From positions 1 to 23,604 of the forward strand of contig CAUEFX010000070.1 in NCBI GenBank assembly GCA_958477465.1: 23,604 nt of DNA, in the 5' to 3' direction. The notes beneath the pieces are model-generated. The model did no database searches. It had not been told where the DNA came from and saw only the letters and a program-made list of their open reading frames with translations. Positions 1-6,584 of this stretch are shown piece after piece. Position numbers and translations under genes: made by a program. The DNA is from an uncultured Bacteroides sp. (GTDB taxonomy: Bacteria > Bacteroidota > Bacteroidia > Bacteroidales > Bacteroidaceae). Position 1 is the first letter of the stretch, and each line of letters begins with the position of its first letter.

Positions 1-422
1 TGCAATGGAAATTCGTAACGGAATCCCAATCCGTCATCGTACAAGCGGAAACGGATAACGATATTACGATTCTGCGCTTTCTGATCCAGTGTCACAGCCA
101 GTTCATTGTAATGATTGCGAATGGATTTCACTTCTCCCCAAACCGGTTCCCAAGTTTCATCGAAAGTAGCCGTCTTCACGCCGGCCAATGTAAACCCGTT
201 CATCAGTCCGGGATCGTTCTTCAACTCCAATCCGAGTTTGGACGGTTTGATTACCTCTTTATTCTTATAAGAAAGTCCGTACACCGGTTCGCCTTGTGCG
301 TTTACCGTAAAATCAAGTTTCAAAAGCCCGTTAGGAGAAGTAATGCTTTCGGCAGTTGCTACTGTGCTTATCAATAACAAGGAGAGCAACAAGAAAGCCA
401 TTTTAGAGGTTAGTGTTTTCAT
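1..422 (-). CDS. susB: GH97 alpha-glucosidase, SusB-like (3' end outside window)
   Basis: Only the first 140 codons are present; the gene runs off the left edge. The product should be a periplasmic glycoside hydrolase family 97 enzyme that releases glucose from malto-oligosaccharides in starch use. An N-terminal signal peptide is visible (MKTLTSKMAFLLLSLLL to about residue 24, ending in ATAES). It is followed by the N-terminal beta-sandwich of GH97, with the stretches ATFDETWEPVWGE, IRNHYNELAVTL and RFRLYDDGLGFRYEFP. These match my recollection of B. thetaiotaomicron SusB nearly residue for residue. The calcium-binding and catalytic glutamates lie beyond the window and cannot be checked. The ATG at 420-422 was chosen because it begins the signal peptide and lies about 40 bp below a -7 box. 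The DUF6377 regulator upstream on the same strand supports a starch-type locus. Another GH97 paralogue is possible. Confidence 0.85.
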   Translation of the reverse strand, partial: MKTLTSKMAFLLLSLLLISTVATAESITSPNGLLKLDFTVNAQGEPVYGLSYKNKEVIKPSKLGLELKNDPGLMNGFTLAGVKTATFDETWEPVWGEVKSIRNHYNELAVTLDQKAQNRNIVIRFRLYDDGLGFRYEFPL

Positions 423-463
423 GTGATTCATGATATGAATTTAATAAATTAATAATCGTATGG

Positions 464-493
464 CAAAGATAGGCCGGATACATACGGATCCGT
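464..493 (-). promoter_or_regulatory. Putative promoter of the GH97 gene with palindrome at the -33 region
   Basis: On the minus strand TATCTTTG (464-471) fits the Bacteroides -7 consensus TAnnTTTG and lies about 40 bp upstream of the GH97 start codon. About 12 bp further upstream, where a -33 TTTG would normally overlap, there is instead a perfect 10-bp palindrome ACGGATCCGT (484-493). A missing -33 box with a palindrome in its place suits an activator-dependent promoter. This is inference from sequence only. Confidence 0.5.
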
Positions 494-723
494 CATGCAT
501 ATAAATGAAATATAAAAGAAATATCTGAAAACGTTTGCATAAACTTCTTGCTGTAAGCAAGATAACAGAAAACTCAAAGGGCCGAAATATAAACCGAATA
601 ATGAATCTTTCACCATTGTATTCCCCATATTCTCATCCATATCATCCTTGCAGATTGTCTTATAGCCTACGAATGTTACCTTTGACTTTCACGAATAAGT
701 GTATTTCCGAATATGGTAGCAGG

Positions 724-851
724 AACATGTTTGGATTTGGCAAAAAGATATAGCACGTTTTAAGAAAAGACTTAAGTCTTTCGAAAAAAGATATAACATG
801 TTTCAAAAAAAGACTTAGTATGTTTTAAAAAAAGACTTAGTATGTTTCGGG
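724..851. repeat. 22-bp A-tract tandem repeat cluster
   Basis: Consecutive related units lie at 751-772 (22 bp), 773-793 (21 bp, diverged), 794-815 (22 bp), 816-837 (22 bp) and 838-851 (partial). A looser copy lies at 724-750. The common form starts TAGTATGTTT or TAACATGTTT and ends with a run of six or seven A then GACT. The array begins 15 bp past the stop codon of the DUF6377 regulator and sits roughly 300 bp upstream of the GH97 promoter. The rest of the 423-866 gap holds the GH97 promoter and no convincing gene. Repeating every 22 bp, about two helical turns, places all A-tracts on one face of the DNA. Confidence 0.8.
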
Positions 852-866
852 AGATGTAACAGACGT

Positions 867-2432
867 TCAATCCAACACACCGATTTTCATGATTTTCTCT
901 TCAAAGTTTTCCCGGTCGACGGCTTTGTTTTTCACTTTGTTCCGATAGGTATAGATCGTATTGATGGAATAATGAAGGAAATTGGCAATCTTGGAACTAT
1001 CGTCTATTCCCAAACGGATGATTGCAAAAATCCTCAGTTCTGTATTCAACATTTCACCCGGCTTCATAATAAAACGTTCTTCCGGCTGCAACAAACGATT
1101 GAACTCTGTTACAAAATCGGGATACAGATGCAGGAAAGCATTATCGAAATTGGCGTAGAACTCCTTTTGTTCCATTCCTGCAAACTGCGAAGATTTGGTT
1201 AGTTTAAGCAGTTCCTCTGTTTGCCCGGCAGTGATTTTCCGATTTACCGTACGACGGAAATTATCCAATTTCTCAATATAAAGAGAGCAAAGGCTAAAGA
1301 AATGCCCGATATATTCTTCCTTTATATGATTGGCCTGCTGTAATTTTCGGCGGGCTACGGAAAGCTTTTTCATTTGTTTGCATATCAGAACAACCGATAC
1401 AATCAGAGCAACGGAAAGTAAACTGACTATGGCCAGAAAGAGAATCAATTGGCGATGCCGATGCTCTATCTGTAACTTATAGGCGGCATCTATCACCGGA
1501 AGCATACCCGAAATCTCAATGGTACGCAAACGCGCATTACAGAATACGGCATCTTCAAGCGAACGCTTGATATAATGATAAGCACGAGTTATATCCCCCT
1601 GCTCATAAAGGACAAAAGCCAAACCGGGCAAAGCGGCATTCTCCTTAACCGATGCCTTTATATCCGAAATGGTGGAGAGTGCCAGGTACTTTTCATACTC
1701 TTCCGGACGCCCTTCGTCCCGATACAACTGTGCCAACGAAAAGGCTGCACGGGCAAAAACATTCGATTCCTCCGGCCGGCTGTGCACCAGTTCCAGAAAC
1801 ATCTCCTTAGCCTGCGCATACTGACGGGTAGCGACCAAGCGTTCGGCTTCATAAAGATGATACTCGGGCAAAGTAGGCGAAAGAACGGTCAATAACGAAT
1901 CCCGATATTCATTTTGAAGCGCCACGTACTTGGCGGTATAAAAGCTATCGGGAGAGTAACTGGACAAAAAAGAATACAATTGCCGCCCGCAATTATAAAA
2001 AGCCGGCAACAGGCTATCGGGAAGCGTGGCACGATCGATGTCGTACAGCCCGTCCCAAGCCTCTTTATACATCCCGGACACAGACAAGACCGACACCTGA
2101 CAAAGCCGGGCCTCATCCGCCCAAGAGATATTATGCAAAGAATCGGCTATCGACAAACTGCGGTCGAAATATTTCATGGCCGAGTCTGAAACAAAAAGTT
2201 CATACTCCATCCCCAGCCTCTTATTGAGAGTGAATTTTTGCTGCAAAGTCAACGATGACCGTTTTAACCGCTGTTTCAAGCTATCGATGCGCCCCTTCTT
2301 TTGATTTACATACATTGGCTGCTGCTCCAATACCTTATCCAACCGGACAAGAATAGTATCCGCCCCTTTACCGGCCCATGCGGAAAGGACGTAAAAAAAG
2401 AGTAATGTCATGGCAACGACCAATTGTCTCAT
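867..2432 (-). CDS. DUF6377 membrane-bound transcriptional regulator (SusR-like)
   Basis: This 521-residue protein has a signal peptide (residues 1 to about 20), a long helical periplasmic part with TPR-like repeats (about 25-320), one transmembrane helix (about 328-352, FLAIVSLLSVALIVSVVLI) and a cytoplasmic C-terminal half. Near residues 470-505 there is a LuxR/GerE-type helix-turn-helix (SSKIANFLHYSINTIYTYRNK). The layout fits a sensor that spans the inner membrane and binds DNA, the arrangement described for SusR, the starch regulator of B. thetaiotaomicron. The GH97 gene downstream on the same strand makes a starch or malto-oligosaccharide inducer likely, but the ligand cannot be read from sequence. 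The ATG at 2430-2432 begins the signal peptide. The regulator and the GH97 gene are separated by 444 bp and probably have separate promoters. Confidence 0.85.
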   Translation of the reverse strand: MRQLVVAMTLLFFYVLSAWAGKGADTILVRLDKVLEQQPMYVNQKKGRIDSLKQRLKRSSLTLQQKFTLNKRLGMEYELFVSDSAMKYFDRSLSIADSLHNISWADEARLCQVSVLSVSGMYKEAWDGLYDIDRATLPDSLLPAFYNCGRQLYSFLSSYSPDSFYTAKYVALQNEYRDSLLTVLSPTLPEYHLYEAERLVATRQYAQAKEMFLELVHSRPEESNVFARAAFSLAQLYRDEGRPEEYEKYLALSTISDIKASVKENAALPGLAFVLYEQGDITRAYHYIKRSLEDAVFCNARLRTIEISGMLPVIDAAYKLQIEHRHRQLILFLAIVSLLSVALIVSVVLICKQMKKLSVARRKLQQANHIKEEYIGHFFSLCSLYIEKLDNFRRTVNRKITAGQTEELLKLTKSSQFAGMEQKEFYANFDNAFLHLYPDFVTEFNRLLQPEERFIMKPGEMLNTELRIFAIIRLGIDDSSKIANFLHYSINTIYTYRNKVKNKAVDRENFEEKIMKIGVLD

Positions 2433-2457
2433 AGTTTGACTTTTTCACATAAATGTC

Positions 2458-2465
2458 CAAAGATA
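2458..2465 (-). promoter_or_regulatory. -7 box of the DUF6377 regulator gene
   Basis: TATCTTTG on the minus strand matches the Bacteroides -7 element and lies 26 bp upstream of the regulator start codon. No clear -33 TTTG is present at the usual 19-21 bp spacing. Confidence 0.45.
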
Positions 2466-2538
2466 CATAAATTATCCCGAAATATACGCTCCCTCGACAC
2501 ATGAAATACAAGCTATCTTTCAACATCCCACAAATAAA

Positions 2539-2570
2539 TTTGTTTTCGCTTTCGGTTTGTTGTACTTTTG
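2539..2570 (+). promoter_or_regulatory. Promoter of crcB
   Basis: TTTG at 2539-2542 and TACTTTTG at 2563-2570, spaced by 20 bp, match the Bacteroides -33/-7 consensus. The -7 box ends 22 bp before the crcB start codon, so the leader is short. No fluoride riboswitch can fit in that leader. Confidence 0.65.
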
Positions 2571-2592
2571 CCCGAACTTGTACATAGAAAGA

Positions 2593-2976
2593 ATGAAAGA
2601 AGCAATTTACATTTTTATCGGAGGCGGTGCAGGAAGTGTACTCCGCTATCTTGCGCAAACCGGGTTCAACGAACGGATGTCCGGCATCGGATTCCCGTTC
2701 TCATGGGGAACGTTTGCCGTAAACATCATCGGGAGTTTCCTTATCGGCCTGTTCTATTCGGTATCCGAACGCTGGAATCTGCCAACGGAAATGAGACTCT
2801 TCCTCACAACAGGCCTGTGCGGGGGATTTACCACATTTTCCACTTTCTCAAACGACGGGTTAAGCCTGCTGAAAGGAGAGTTTTACGGCACTTTCCTGCT
2901 CTACTTTTTCCTAAGCATCACTTTGGGGGTATTGGCCGTACTGGCTGGCGGGTTCACCGGGAAATTATTGGAATAA
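2593..2976 (+). CDS. crcB: Fluoride ion channel CrcB/FluC
   Basis: This 127-residue membrane protein is a fluoride-specific channel that exports F- and works as an antiparallel dimer in the inner membrane. Family signatures are GGGAGSVLRY near the N-terminus, TFAVNIIGSFLIG (the Asn-containing helix 2 motif) and GLCGGFTTFSTFSND (the pore Phe-box and central sodium site region). Four transmembrane helices and the length match the family. The ATG at 2593 was chosen over upstream in-frame codons because helix 1 starts right after it and the -7 box lies just upstream. The pentapeptide-repeat gene follows after 15 bp and is probably co-transcribed. Confidence 0.93.
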   Translation: MKEAIYIFIGGGAGSVLRYLAQTGFNERMSGIGFPFSWGTFAVNIIGSFLIGLFYSVSERWNLPTEMRLFLTTGLCGGFTTFSTFSNDGLSLLKGEFYGTFLLYFFLSITLGVLAVLAGGFTGKLLE

Positions 2977-2991
2977 CACATAAGAAAGAGA

Positions 2992-3672
2992 ATGAGAACG
3001 ACTAAAACCGCCAAAGCGTCCATTATGCGCATCGCTGCTCCCATCATGGGAGAAGTGTCCGAGAACAGAGAATCATTGAAAGAACTCTTCGGGAAAGAAG
3101 AAACCGCATACCGGCTTTCTTTCACCAAAGGCATGGAAGCGGGCATTTATGCTTTCTATCGAAGTATCAAAGAGTGCACTTTCAGCAACATCACCTTTAT
3201 TGATTCTGCATTCAAATCGGCGCAGATATCCGATGTCATCTTCCGGCAATGCGACTTCTCCAACATCTCTTTCGCCGGAAGTTCTTTCTACAGGGTGGAG
3301 TTTGTAGACTGCAAACTGATGGGGACCAACTTCGGAGAGTCTACATTCAACTATGTACGGATGACCAATTGTAACAGCCAGTATATCAACCTCACCATGA
3401 GTAAAACGAACCAGATGCAGTTCTGCCGGTGCGATTTACAGAACGGCAGCCTTAACGACTGCCGCTTGCAAACGACCGCATTCGAACACTGTTCGCTGAT
3501 ACAGGCAGACTTCTCGCACACGCGTCTGCGGAGCATAGACTTGCGCACCTCGCGCATCAGTGGTCTGCAAATCAATATCTTCGACCTGCAGGGCGCAATC
3601 GTCAGCTCTATACAGGCCATGGAACTGCTCCCACTGCTTGGAGTAGTCATCAACGACGACTTTCACCCGTAA
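2992..3672 (+). CDS. Pentapeptide repeat-containing protein
   Basis: This 226-residue soluble protein has no signal peptide. From about residue 55 to 205 it is built of five-residue repeats with F or L at every fifth position (for example CTFSNITFIDSAF, CDFSNISFAGSSF and CSLIQADFSHTRL). These fold as a right-handed quadrilateral beta-helix. The C-terminus ends in a capping segment (GLQINIFDLQGAIVSSIQAM). Such proteins are sometimes DNA mimics (Qnr/MfpA type) or scaffolds, but nothing here points to a particular partner. The ATG at 2992 gives the longest frame; Met12 is an alternative start. It follows crcB by 15 bp. Confidence 0.85.
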   Translation: MRTTKTAKASIMRIAAPIMGEVSENRESLKELFGKEETAYRLSFTKGMEAGIYAFYRSIKECTFSNITFIDSAFKSAQISDVIFRQCDFSNISFAGSSFYRVEFVDCKLMGTNFGESTFNYVRMTNCNSQYINLTMSKTNQMQFCRCDLQNGSLNDCRLQTTAFEHCSLIQADFSHTRLRSIDLRTSRISGLQINIFDLQGAIVSSIQAMELLPLLGVVINDDFHP

Positions 3673-3870
3673 ATGATTTCTCCAGATATTGCCACACGGA
3701 CAAGCGCACAGGTTGCCCCATTTCATAATTTATCAGTTTATAACTTTCATTGTCATACCGAAATCCGAACCAACCCTCTCCTTTCATTGTTATGCAAATA
3801 CTAACTAATAGGGAACAAAGCGGAACGGAATTACCTATTCATGGCGATTCCCCACTTCCCGGATAGTGAG

Positions 3871-3878
3871 TACATTTG
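3871..3878 (+). promoter_or_regulatory. -7 box of eno
   Basis: TACATTTG fits the Bacteroides -7 element and ends 26 bp upstream of the enolase ATG. The -33 region is not consensus. The 231-bp gap upstream of eno shows nothing else I can name. Confidence 0.5.
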
Positions 3879-3904
3879 CAAGTATCTAAAATATAGAAGA
3901 AACA

Positions 3905-5185
3905 ATGAAAATAGAAAAAATTATCGGACGTGAAATCCTCGACTCCAGAGGTAATCCCACAGTAGAAGTAGACGTAGTGTTGGAATCAGGTATCATGGGA
4001 CGTGCATCCGTTCCATCAGGTGCATCAACCGGCGAGCACGAAGCATTGGAATTGCGTGACGGCGACAAAAAACGTTACGGTGGAAAAGGTGTACTGAAAG
4101 CCGTAGAAAACATAAACAAGACGATCGCCCCGCACCTTATCGGCATGTCTTCCCTCGACCAGATCGGCATCGACCACGCCATGCTGGCACTGGACGGCAC
4201 AAAGACCAAATCAAACTTGGGCGCCAATGCCATCCTCGGTGTATCACTTGCCGTAGCCAAAGCAGCAGCCAATTATCTTGATATTCCTTTGTACAGATAC
4301 ATCGGCGGAACCAATACTTATGTATTGCCTGTCCCGATGATGAATATCATCAATGGCGGTTCGCACAGTGATGCTCCGATCGCTTTCCAGGAATTCATGA
4401 TCCGCCCGGTAGGTGCAAATTCCTTTAAAGAAGGATTGCGCATGGGGGCAGAGGTATTCCACGCATTAAAAAAGGTATTGAAAGATCGCGGACTCAGCAC
4501 TGCCGTAGGTGATGAAGGTGGTTTCGCTCCTACCCTCGAAGGTACCGAAGACGCACTTAACTCGATTATTGCCGCCATCAAAGCCGCCGGATACGAACCG
4601 GGTAAGGATGTGATGATTGCAATGGACTGTGCTTCTTCCGAATTCTACCACGACGGTATCTATGACTACACCAAGTTTGAAGGCGATAAGGGAAAAAAAC
4701 GCACTGCCGACGAACAGATAGATTATCTGGAGAAACTGATCAACGAATACCCGATTGATTCCATCGAAGACGGTATGAGCGAAAATGACTGGGACGGTTG
4801 GAAAAAACTGACCGAACGTATCGGTAACCGCTGTCAGTTGGTTGGCGATGACTTGTTCGTAACCAATGTAGACTTCCTGGCTACGGGTATCAAAAAAGGT
4901 TGTGCCAACTCAATCCTGATCAAAGTAAACCAAATCGGCTCACTGACAGAAACGCTGAATGCCATCGAAATGGCACATCGCCACGGTTACACTACCGTAA
5001 CTTCTCACCGCTCCGGTGAAACGGAAGATGCAACCATTGCAGATATTGCCGTAGCAACCAACAGCGGACAGATCAAGACCGGTTCATTGAGCCGTTCAGA
5101 CCGTATGGCCAAATACAACCAACTTCTCCGTATTGAAGAAGAACTGGGCGACCGTGCCGTATATGGATACAAACGCTTGAAGTAA
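3905..5185 (+). CDS. eno: Enolase (phosphopyruvate hydratase)
   Basis: Enolase interconverts 2-phosphoglycerate and phosphoenolpyruvate in glycolysis; it is cytoplasmic and Mg2+-dependent. The 426-residue length is the normal bacterial size. Signatures include GREILDSRGNPTVEVDV at the N-terminus, the substrate loop SGASTGEHEALELRD, the catalytic VGDEGGFAP segment (about 202-210), the Mg2+ ligand region SIEDGMSENDWDGW, the catalytic lysine in LIKVNQIGSLTET and the SHRSGETED motif. The start is the only ATG in a suitable place, 26 bp after the -7 box. It is monocistronic, with a strong terminator 22 bp past the stop codon. Confidence 0.99.
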   Translation: MKIEKIIGREILDSRGNPTVEVDVVLESGIMGRASVPSGASTGEHEALELRDGDKKRYGGKGVLKAVENINKTIAPHLIGMSSLDQIGIDHAMLALDGTKTKSNLGANAILGVSLAVAKAAANYLDIPLYRYIGGTNTYVLPVPMMNIINGGSHSDAPIAFQEFMIRPVGANSFKEGLRMGAEVFHALKKVLKDRGLSTAVGDEGGFAPTLEGTEDALNSIIAAIKAAGYEPGKDVMIAMDCASSEFYHDGIYDYTKFEGDKGKKRTADEQIDYLEKLINEYPIDSIEDGMSENDWDGWKKLTERIGNRCQLVGDDLFVTNVDFLATGIKKGCANSILIKVNQIGSLTETLNAIEMAHRHGYTTVTSHRSGETEDATIADIAVATNSGQIKTGSLSRSDRMAKYNQLLRIEEELGDRAVYGYKRLK

Positions 5186-5207
5186 TTTAAACTGTTTGTT
5201 AGATAAT

Positions 5208-5255
5208 AAAGAGAGGTTTAGCCGGATATATTTCCAAAGCTAAACCTCTCTTTTT
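5208..5255 (+). terminator. Rho-independent terminator of eno
   Basis: There is a perfect 15-bp stem: arms at 5208-5222 (AAAGAGAGGTTTAGC) and 5239-5253, with a 16-nt loop. The 3' arm runs into a T tract (5251-5255). It lies 22 bp after the eno stop codon. Confidence 0.92.
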
Positions 5256-5278
5256 ATCTACATATAAATTTCCTAAAC

Positions 5279-5529
5279 CACCACAGAGTACACAGAGTAA
5301 CACTTTTAGCTCAGAGCTTTTATACTTAGGGATTTAACATTACGTTATGCGTATAATTTAGGGATCAAGTAGAAATCTTTGTTGGTGTTTCTTTTTATGC
5401 AAATAATTTAGCAATTCTAAACAAAAGAATTTAACATTTCCACAGGGTTTTCGGACTGACCCGTTTTCGGACTAACCCAAAGAATTCCGGCAAAATGTTA
5501 CTCTGTGTTACCCTGTGTACTCTGTGGTG
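5279..5529. repeat. 251-bp element bounded by 25-bp inverted repeats (MITE-like)
   Basis: The outer arms at 5279-5303 and 5505-5529 match at 24 of 25 positions as inverted repeats. Each is itself made of a CACAGAGTA-type repeating unit. Inside are two adjacent 16-bp direct repeats differing at one base (5447-5462 and 5463-5478, core GTTTTCGGACT). A second direct repeat pair spans about 17 bp (5345-5361 and 5395-5411, core ATAATTTAG). No ORF is credible. The gap between eno and the tRNA is filled by this element and two terminators. Confidence 0.75.
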
Positions 5530-5561
5530 AACCCTCCAGATGTACCTGTATAGCAGTAAAC

Positions 5562-5593
5562 AAAAAGCACCCCGGCAGATACCGAGATGCTTT
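5562..5593 (-). terminator. Terminator of the SRP RNA / tRNA-Thr unit
   Basis: On the minus strand, starting 11 bp after the tRNA, AAAGCATCTCGG (5582-5593) pairs with the arm at 5564-5575, including two G-U pairs. The loop is 6 nt. The 3' arm runs into five T (5562-5566 on the plus strand reads A). Confidence 0.8.
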
Positions 5594-5604
5594 CTTCTAT
5601 TTCG

Positions 5605-5678
5605 AGCCTCTTGTCGGATTCGAACCAACGACCCCGAGATTACAAATCACGTGCTCTGGCCAACTGAGCTAAAGAGGC
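5605..5678 (-). tRNA. tRNA-Thr (anticodon UGU)
   Basis: The 74-nt cloverleaf has acceptor stem GCCTCTT/AAGAGGC (7 of 7 pairs), D arm GCTC-AGTTGGCCA-GAGC, anticodon loop TTTGTAA giving anticodon TGT, and T loop TTCGAAT. The discriminator base is U and CCA is not encoded. One T-T mismatch lies in the anticodon stem (CGTGA/TCTCG). It starts 4 nt after the predicted SRP RNA and so is probably cut from the same transcript. Confidence 0.95.
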
Positions 5679-5682
5679 GGGT

Positions 5683-5778
5683 GGGTAAGCTATCTATATC
5701 GCGCCGCTACAACCAACTACCTTTGCTGCGATCAAGCCCTGGAGGATTCGAAGGGAGCTGGCCGTATAGGACTTACCC
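5683..5778 (-). ncRNA. ffs: Signal recognition particle RNA, small type (4.5S-like)
   Basis: This 96-nt segment folds as one long hairpin. The ends GGGTAAG and CTTACCC pair fully, followed by inner helices CTATA/TATAG and GCC-GCT/AGC-GGC. The tip carries CCTCCAGG on one side and GCAGCAAAGG on the other, which fits the domain IV asymmetric loop that binds Ffh (CAGG opposite AGCA). SRP RNA with Ffh and FtsY targets membrane proteins during translation. The apical loop is not a standard GGAA, which lowers confidence. The promoter directly upstream has no room for an ORF, which supports a stable RNA. Confidence 0.75.
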
Positions 5779-5790
5779 GTTTTGCGGTTG

Positions 5791-5820
5791 CAAAGGTACA
5801 TCTTTTTCTTTAATCTGCAA
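5791..5820 (-). promoter_or_regulatory. Promoter of the SRP RNA / tRNA-Thr unit
   Basis: On the minus strand TTG (5818-5820) and TACCTTTG (5791-5798) are spaced by 19 bp, the Bacteroides consensus. The expected start, about 7 bp past the box, falls within a few bases of the 5' end of the folded RNA at 5778. Confidence 0.75.
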
Positions 5821-5967
5821 TAGCAGGTATATCTTTTTTCTTAAAAAGAGGAACAAAGCACTACCAATCAGCCGCTTAGCGAATAAAAAAAATAATCTCG
5901 GATCCATCGCTTTCAAGGCTTTATTAACTTTAACAGGCTTATCTCCTTTATCAAACAATATTATTTG

Positions 5968-5975
5968 TACCTTTG
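5968..5975 (+). promoter_or_regulatory. -7 box ahead of the DUF4199 gene run
   Basis: TACCTTTG fits the Bacteroides -7 element and ends 21 bp before the DUF4199 start codon. It probably drives the run from 5997 to 10431. No clear -33 box is seen. Confidence 0.55.
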
Positions 5976-5996
5976 TGCGCTATTTTAAATAAAAAA

Positions 5997-6554
5997 ATGA
6001 CAGAAAACAGAAATTACCTACAGAAATACGCCATGCATTTCGGTACATATATGGGAATGTATTGGATACTGAAATTTATTTTGTTTCCGTTGGCATTCTC
6101 TATCCCATTCCTTTTATTCTTATTTATGTGCCTCACGCTCGCAGTCCCTTTCTTGGGATACCATTATGCAAAAATGTATAGAGACAAAATATGTGAAGGT
6201 ACGATAGGATTTGCCCACGCATGCCTTTTCACCTTATTTATGTATATGTTCGCTTCACTACTCGTGGCAGTGGCTCATTATATCTATTTCCAATTCATCG
6301 ATCATGGATTTATTATAAATCAATGCGTGGATCTGATGCAACAAACAACGGCAGAGCTTCCCGAGATGGAGGCAAACAGGGAAATTTTTCAAAATGCAAT
6401 AGACAGTGTACGAGCATTATCCCCGATCGATATAACAATGCAAATTTTATCCAATGATGTATTTTGGGGCAGTATAATAGCTGTTCCTACTGCACTGTTC
6501 GTGATGAAAAAAAGTAAAAACACTCCTGTGGGAACGACAGAATCTCCACAGTGA
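5997..6554 (+). CDS. DUF4199 domain membrane protein
   Basis: This 185-residue inner-membrane protein has about four hydrophobic helices: MYWILKFILFPLAF and the adjoining FLLFLFMCLTLAVPFLGY, LFTLFMYMFASLLVAVAHYIYF, and a C-terminal one ending in AVPTALFVMKK. The arrangement fits DUF4199, a Bacteroidetes family of unknown function. The ATG at 5997 was preferred to a longer in-frame start at 5973 because that one overlaps the -7 box. The GT2 gene follows after 30 bp, an arrangement I associate with Bacteroides genomes and which suggests an envelope-related role. No catalytic motif is visible. Confidence 0.85.
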   Translation: MTENRNYLQKYAMHFGTYMGMYWILKFILFPLAFSIPFLLFLFMCLTLAVPFLGYHYAKMYRDKICEGTIGFAHACLFTLFMYMFASLLVAVAHYIYFQFIDHGFIINQCVDLMQQTTAELPEMEANREIFQNAIDSVRALSPIDITMQILSNDVFWGSIIAVPTALFVMKKSKNTPVGTTESPQ

Positions 6555-6584
6555 TAATTCATTAATCAATAATTCATTAAAAAG

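Noticed and set aside
449..753. Two small frames (63 and 72 codons) upstream of the GH97 gene
   Set aside because: They overlap each other on opposite strands, run across the promoter or repeats, and show no signal peptide or family motif.
751..851. CRISPR array
   Set aside because: The repeats are directly adjacent with no spacers, and no cas gene is near.
1575..2189. Long plus-strand frames within the DUF6377 gene
   Set aside because: They are antisense to a gene with signal peptide, membrane helix and HTH, and have no motifs of their own.
2571..2592. Possible fluoride riboswitch ahead of crcB
   Set aside because: The distance from the -7 box to the start codon is only 22 bp, and none of the conserved motif bases are present.
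5683..5778. Second tRNA next to tRNA-Thr
   Set aside because: The segment contains TTCGAATCC, like a T loop, but no cloverleaf forms. The whole 96 nt folds as a single hairpin instead.
5540..5992. 150-codon plus-strand frame
   Set aside because: It runs over the tRNA, the SRP RNA and the promoters on the other strand; no protein family is recognisable.
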